NCBI RefSeq assembly: GCF_050908995.1
Contig: NC_135121.1
Span: forward strand, 5,766,001 to 5,830,000
DNA length: 64,000 bases
Source of the DNA: Andrena cerasifolii
Lineage: Eukaryota > Arthropoda > Insecta > Hymenoptera > Andrenidae
Direction: 5' to 3'
A model generated the notes under the pieces. The model saw nothing but the letters and a program-made list of their open reading frames with translations. It made no database searches and was not told the DNA's origin. Positions within the stretch are counted from its first letter, which is position 1, and the number at the start of each line of letters is the position of its first letter. Both the position numbers and the translations under genes were made by a program. Shown here one piece after another: positions 59,601 to 64,000 of this stretch.

Positions 59601-62231
59601 AGGGCGCGTCGGTCTCGGAGACCGATTGAAGGTTAAGTGCAAAAGATTATTTTTTTCCAGCTTAAAATATTACAATTTTAGTAATAACAATTACCTACTA
59701 ATATATAGAATAATAACTCGTTAACCAAAATAATTATTTATTACATATAATAAAAGTATAATAAGAAAAATATTCTAAAGCAAATAAATACACCTTTTTC
59801 TTTAAATTATGAACGAATCGAATTTTTTTAACAAATCAACGTACATTTTTTCAATTTTTGTTCTATTGTTTTTGTATCTTGTCTTGTTTTGGGGGCTAAA
59901 ATAATCAGCTGGAGTGGGAATGAGTTCTAAAAATTCAGGTATAATTAAAATACATATTTAACATCAGTGAGATCGCTATGTGTCCCCTATAGAGGTAAAC
60001 AAGCACATTCAGTTGCATCTCGAGTTTTGTTTCTACGATTACGAGCTTGTTTCTGTCGCTTTAGGCGTACAATCTCCCGGACTGTTTGTATTCAAACAGT
60101 AACTATTCAAACATATGACGCGAAGGAACATTTTTATTTCGAATAATATTGTTCAGCATATAACCTCTATGTCATGATAGCATTAGGATCCCACATCAGG
60201 ATAAGTCAAAAGAATTTCAACCCTTCCCTTGTATTACCACTCTTTACGGCAGTAACCATGTTATTTGGAAGACAGTGCAAAAAATATTAATTGCTTATCT
60301 TTTCTGATTATGACTTTTGACTTCAACGTCAGTTATGGTTTCATTGGCGGAAAAAGTGGTTGCACACGTTACATGAAATGTTGCGTATCGCGTATCAATA
60401 ATGACTGATGCGCAGTGACTGTACGCATGAGGAAGTAGGAAAATATTCACACTATTAAAATAATCTTATTGAATACTTCTTTCCCTTGTATGATGTACAT
60501 ACCTTCGTTTCTGATATGACGGGGGAGATAAATGTTTTACTTTGAAAAACAATGTCAACGATATACTATGATCAGCTTGTACTACACTTCCTTCGACCGA
60601 ATTATCCAAGGAAATAAAAAAAATCAAGTTAAACGATTTTATTTAATTTGATCAAAGATGCACCAAAAAATAAAAAATAATTTGAAATCGTGGGGCAGGA
60701 TATTTCATCGCTTATTTCGATGCTTGATTCTGTATGAAATTGATTTATACCCTGTTACGAAATATCCTGCTCCACGATTTTCGTGTAAATAATTTAATAA
60801 AAATAGTTTAACTTAATTTTTTATATATATATATATTGTTTTTAATATTTACTTTTTACACGAGAATTCATTTAAGAAGGAACCCGTTTCGCGCATGTAG
60901 AATGAGCTCATTGGCTCCGAGAAAGCGTTGGTGGGGGTGCAGCCAATAGTGGCTTCTCCCGGCACCAATGAGCGTCAACCTGCGCAGAACCGGTCTAAAC
61001 TCGTCGGTCGGCAGGTTCCTTCTTAAATGACAGGGAGTATAGTGTCTAAGTTTTTATTTGTGGTTATAGGCTGATTTCAAGTCCTTTGGATTTGTGGTTA
61101 TGCGTGATTATTGTAGGGGATGCAATTTTTTAAATTGTATTGACTGTATAAAATAATTTTTTTTAAATTGTATTGTCATCATAACTACATAAAATATCCA
61201 ATAAAGTTCCAAGTCTATTAGATTCGTGGAAGTGAGTTAAAATTAATTTTCAAAATTTGAACCAAACATGCAAACAAACAAACATACACACAGACAGAGG
61301 AGTGCAGCTAAAACAAAACTGTTTAAAAAATCGGTCCACAAATAACTACCTGACTCGTTCTGTAGGTATAGCATACCTAACTGTAGATTATATTAATATT
61401 ACTATACCTGAAAACATTGATGTTATATAATAAACATATAACAAAACACTAAATTTTATAAAACTAATGAAATACTTTACTCTAAAATTCAGATACTTTT
61501 TATTATATATTTTATTCCATTTTTCTTTTTAATAACAAGAAAATAAATCGTTGGTTTCATATTTCATTACTAATGCAACGAAGAGATAATGTTAAATCTG
61601 TAAAGCGATTTTGTGAACAAAGAGCGGTTCCTTTCCCCGCCTGCTGTAAATTACGAACTTTGAGGCTATTTGGAAAAGTGTTCCCAACTGATTTTCGAGT
61701 TAAGAATGTTATCACTCACAACACGTTCGTTAGTCACCATGTCACCAATCATTCTGCAGACATATAACATTGTTCTTTACGACCATTGCCACCTCGGCGA
61801 AAGTAATAAAACCAAAGAAGCTTTTCCATCGTAGCTCAGTTGCACGTAGGTGTATACCTATGTATTATTTTCGAAGCATGTAATTAATTTACGACGCTAT
61901 AAAAACCTGGTATCAAATTTACATAAGTTATCAGAAGCTCCCCAAGAAGTGAATGATATAAAACTTGCAGGAAAGAAGTCAACTTTTAAAAACGCGCCAA
62001 AACATCGATATTTACTTGTAAGGAGAATGTTGTTACTTTCAGATAACGGGCGTAATTTTACTATCCATCGGGTTGGCGATCCATGGAGTCTACCACAATT
62101 ACCAACACTTCTTGGACAATAAGTTCCTGTCGGTGCCCTCGCTCCTCGTTGCAATCGGAGCAATTATCTTCTTCATCGCCTTCTTCGGATGCTGCGGCGC
62201 TGTTCGTGAAAGCTACTGCATGATTGTGATG
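56612..62231 (+). CDS. Tetraspanin, 5' part (exons 1 and 2 only)
   Basis: Exon 1 (56612-56689, 26 codons) encodes MVNPMKLPLGSRCVKYLMF and the start of a membrane segment. Exon 2 (62043-62231, 63 codons) completes segment 1 (ITGVILLSIGLAIHGVY), gives a short loop, and then segment 2 ending FFGCCGAVRESYCMIVM. The intron is GT-AG in phase 0, and exon 2 has exactly the length (189 nt) and boundaries of exon 2 in the minus-strand tetraspanin at 45654-45842. The loops with the CCG motif and the last two segments lie beyond the window. It is likely a diverged duplicate of the neighbour, arranged head to head. Intron 1 is 5.35 kb and contains a tRNA gene on the other strand. Confidence 0.93.
57963..58044 (-). 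tRNA. tRNA-Ser(UGA)
   Basis: 82 nt read on minus. Acceptor stem GCTGCGG/CCGCAGC, A box GTCCGAGCGGTTAAGGAG, anticodon stem ATGGA/TCCAT with loop CTTGAAA (anticodon TGA), long variable arm GGGT-TCTA-CCC typical of serine tRNAs, and T arm CAGGTTCGAATCCTG. A T-run a few bases after the 3' end is a pol III terminator. It decodes UCA and lies in the first intron of the plus-strand tetraspanin, antisense. Confidence 0.97.
59488..59562. mobile_element. 75-bp TTAA-flanked palindrome
   Basis: CTGCAATG...CATTGCAG with TTAA on both sides (59484-59487, 59563-59566). The right TTAA is directly followed by CCCTAGAGTGGGC, which resembles a piggyBac-type left end, but no partner end was found. Confidence 0.4.
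60615..60823. mobile_element. AT-rich palindromic MITE, about 209 bp
   Basis: AAATCAAGTTAAACGATTTTATTTAA is mirrored by TTAATAAAAATAGTTTAACTTAATTT. An inner pair GAAATCGTGG-GCAGGATATTTC is also mirrored. In tetraspanin 2 intron 1. Confidence 0.65.
60868..61030. mobile_element. 163-bp MITE
   Basis: TCATTTAAGAAGGAACC pairs exactly with GGTTCCTTCTTAAATGA; the interior is GC-rich. Target duplication not resolved. Confidence 0.7.
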
Positions 62232-62634
62232 GTAATTTCTGATTCATTGACATTACTTCCTATTACACTAGCGCGGCAATAATTTCCCGTTCACGCCATC
62301 CTTGCATGCAGAGTTGAGCATTATTCGACTAAATTGTTCTTCGACTAACCTTCGAATAAAAATTTCGAATACAGTGAAGTTATTCGAGAATAACGAATAA
62401 ATTTTTAGTCGTTATTCGTCCCTCGTTATTCGAAGGATCGCCGTGGAGACTAAGCGTCACGAATAAGCCGCTCCGGCTCGAGTAGGTACACTCGAAAAAT
62501 GTTCCCCTTGCGGCAGGGCCTTGCCTCATGATACCCCCCCCCCCCCCTGCCCATCGGCCCGGCCGTAGGCTGTGGGCCACGGGACCTGAGCCGGAGCGGC
62601 ACGGGTTCTGACCCCCGCTTATTCGTTTTGCTTA

Positions 62635-63070
62635 CAAGGGTACATCTCGAACCCAGAAATACAAAAAATTCTGAACCTCTGTGAATATGTAGGTAATTTC
62701 CTCCTGATTGCGACGCAATTTTTGTTTGCTGCCCAAATTCACTCTAATGGGGTGTAATTGACCCCTGAAACTTCGGTTATTTTCCAATTTTGTGCGATAA
62801 CTCGGGAACTGTAAAATAATTGTTTTACCAGATGATAGATCTAATTAAAAGATGTAACTTTTGTCTTGAAAGTTTTTTTCTATCTCTTACAGTTCGCGAG
62901 TTATAACACAAAATCGAAAAATAACCGAATTTTCAGAGGTTAATTTCACCCCCTTCAAGTGAATTTGGGCAGCAAACAAAAATTGCGTTGCAATCAGGAG
63001 GAAATTCCCTACATATTCACAAAGTTTCAAAATTTTTTGAATTTTTTCGGGTTCGAGATATCTTCACTTG
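62635..63070. mobile_element. Fold-back MITE (CAAGGG ends), TSD TTA
   Basis: Third copy of the family at 26413-26846, 436 bp, flanked by TTA on both sides. Shares AATTTTTGTTTGCTGCCCAA in both arms. Confidence 0.85.
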
Positions 63071-63075
63071 TTAGT

Positions 63076-63237
63076 CAGAGTTAGGAGCGATGGGGCCGCA
63101 GTGATGGAGGGGGAAACACCTACAGGAGCAGTGGTAACGTGTGCGTGAGTGACGCAGGCGCAGCTCATGCACACATTACCACCACTCCTGTAGGTGTTTC
63201 CCCCTCCATTCACTGCGGCCCCATCGCTCCTAACTCT
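63076..63237. mobile_element. 162-bp near-perfect palindrome
   Basis: AGAGTTAGGAGCGATGGGGC and its inverse GCCCCATCGCTCCTAACTCT bound arms of about 65 bp that also share GGGGGAAACACCTACAGGAG. No coding content. Confidence 0.8.
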
Positions 63238-63417
63238 GCGCTTAGTCGCCACGGCGGTCCTTCGAATAACGAATAACGACTAAAAGTTTAGTCGAATAAA
63301 AATGTATTCGTTATTCTCGATAACTTCGCTTTATTCGAAATTTTTATTCGAGTTCATTCGAACAAAAATATAGTCGAATAAATTTTTATTCGACTAATGC
63401 CCAACTCTGCTCGCATG

Positions 63418-64000
63418 TATGGGCCGAGCGAGGCCGTTCTATGCGCGCGACCATCTCCACTGCTGTTTTGTTTACTCGCGCGAGCGATCCTTCGATCGGC
63501 AACGGCCGAGAGAAGCGAGCATTCCACGAAGCACCGCGCCGCATGGCGGACGGCGTATGGCCGCGATCAGGCGCCGCGAAGATTCGACTCGCATCGTTTC
63601 TAATGCACCTTCTTCCAGCAAATACGTTACGGCAAAACAGATGCGGCGCGTTGCCGCATCGCGCCGGACGAAGTAAAACAGTCGGCAGTTGGAACGCGTC
63701 GACGTACGGCACATAACTACGCATAAGATGGATTTAGAAGAGCGGCTGATTCGTGCCGTACGGAATTCTACTGCGTTCAGTGGCAGTCTGCGGTACGTTA
63801 CAGCGCTGTTGTTGACAGAACGTCGAATACGTCGGCCCGTCATGCGGCGCCTTACTCGGTGGAATGTTCGCTTAATGAAACCATCGTGCCGGATGAGAGT
63901 CTCGTGATGAGACAGCCACTACAGAAAGTTAGCATGCTTACATATATTTTTCATAGATATTCTCGAGAGTATTGCCAGTGGCGGATTTAGGAAAAAAGGC
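63418..64000. other. GC-rich stretch to window end, unassigned
   Basis: CpG-rich with overlapping open frames on both strands (longest 123 codons, minus 63472-63843), none with a recognisable domain. It lies in intron 2 of the second tetraspanin or beyond. The last bases (CAGTGGCGGATTTAGG at about 63976) look like the left end of a transposon cut by the window edge. Confidence 0.35.

Larger units (their letters stand above)
62309..63409. mobile_element. hAT-like fold-back element carrying three inner palindromes
   Basis: Ends CAGAGTTGAGCATTATTCGAC / GTCGAATAAAAATTTATTCG-type arms run about 140-160 bp on each side (62309-62450 and 63250-63409) with ATTCGAATAA-rich sequence. Flanks CTTGCATG (62301-62308) and CTCGCATG (63410-63417) match at 7 of 8, fitting a mutated hAT duplication. 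Inside lie palindromes at 62469-62604, 62635-63070 and 63076-63237. Confidence 0.75.

Overview
This is an AT-rich stretch of animal nuclear DNA. Genes are split by canonical GT-AG introns, intergenic space is long, and short inverted-repeat transposons are extremely dense. The protein genes (a secreted peptidoglycan recognition protein, a UBE2E-class ubiquitin-conjugating enzyme and two tetraspanins) together with the transposon mix point to an insect. A hymenopteran such as an ant is my inference and is not proven by the sequence. No bacterial-style operon is present, and nearly all long open frames are accidental.

Layout. 1-2555: gene-free, with an inverted-repeat element and a 29-bp minisatellite. 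2556-4936 (minus): a four-exon PGRP gene whose second intron begins TT instead of GT. 5994-20408: a 14.4-kb block bounded by two 99% identical 550-bp hAT-type elements. Their 8-bp target duplications are exchanged: the outer pair is CGTTAACG and the inner pair is GTGCCACC. The 13.3 kb between them has no recognisable protein gene and is a multi-scale repeat locus. It holds ~0.5-kb degenerate repeats, a 1.7-kb tandem repeat (2.9 copies) and arrays of perfect short hairpins. 20409-24199: gene-free, with MITEs. 24200-31017 (plus): five-exon UBE2E gene; about 70% of its second intron is nested transposons. 31018-42041: gene-free, with many MITEs. 42042-47257 (minus): complete five-exon tetraspanin. 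49.1-53.2 kb: dead LINE (endonuclease, RT and RNase H fragments). 56612 to beyond the window (plus): a second tetraspanin, first two exons only, with a tRNA-Ser(UGA) antisense in its first intron and a nested hAT-like fold-back element after exon 2.

How parts relate. The two tetraspanins lie head to head, 9.4 kb apart, and share exon phases and an equal-length (189-nt) second exon, so they look like a diverged duplicate pair. PGRP and UBE2E show no functional link to them; this is ordinary eukaryotic neighbourhood. The most unusual object is the 5994-20408 block. Its flank pattern is what a circular or tandem DNA intermediate would leave, and its cargo is a repeat locus built of hairpins with regularly spaced splice-site-like signals. 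All coordinates and residue numbers were counted by hand from the sequence; no alignment or database search was possible.
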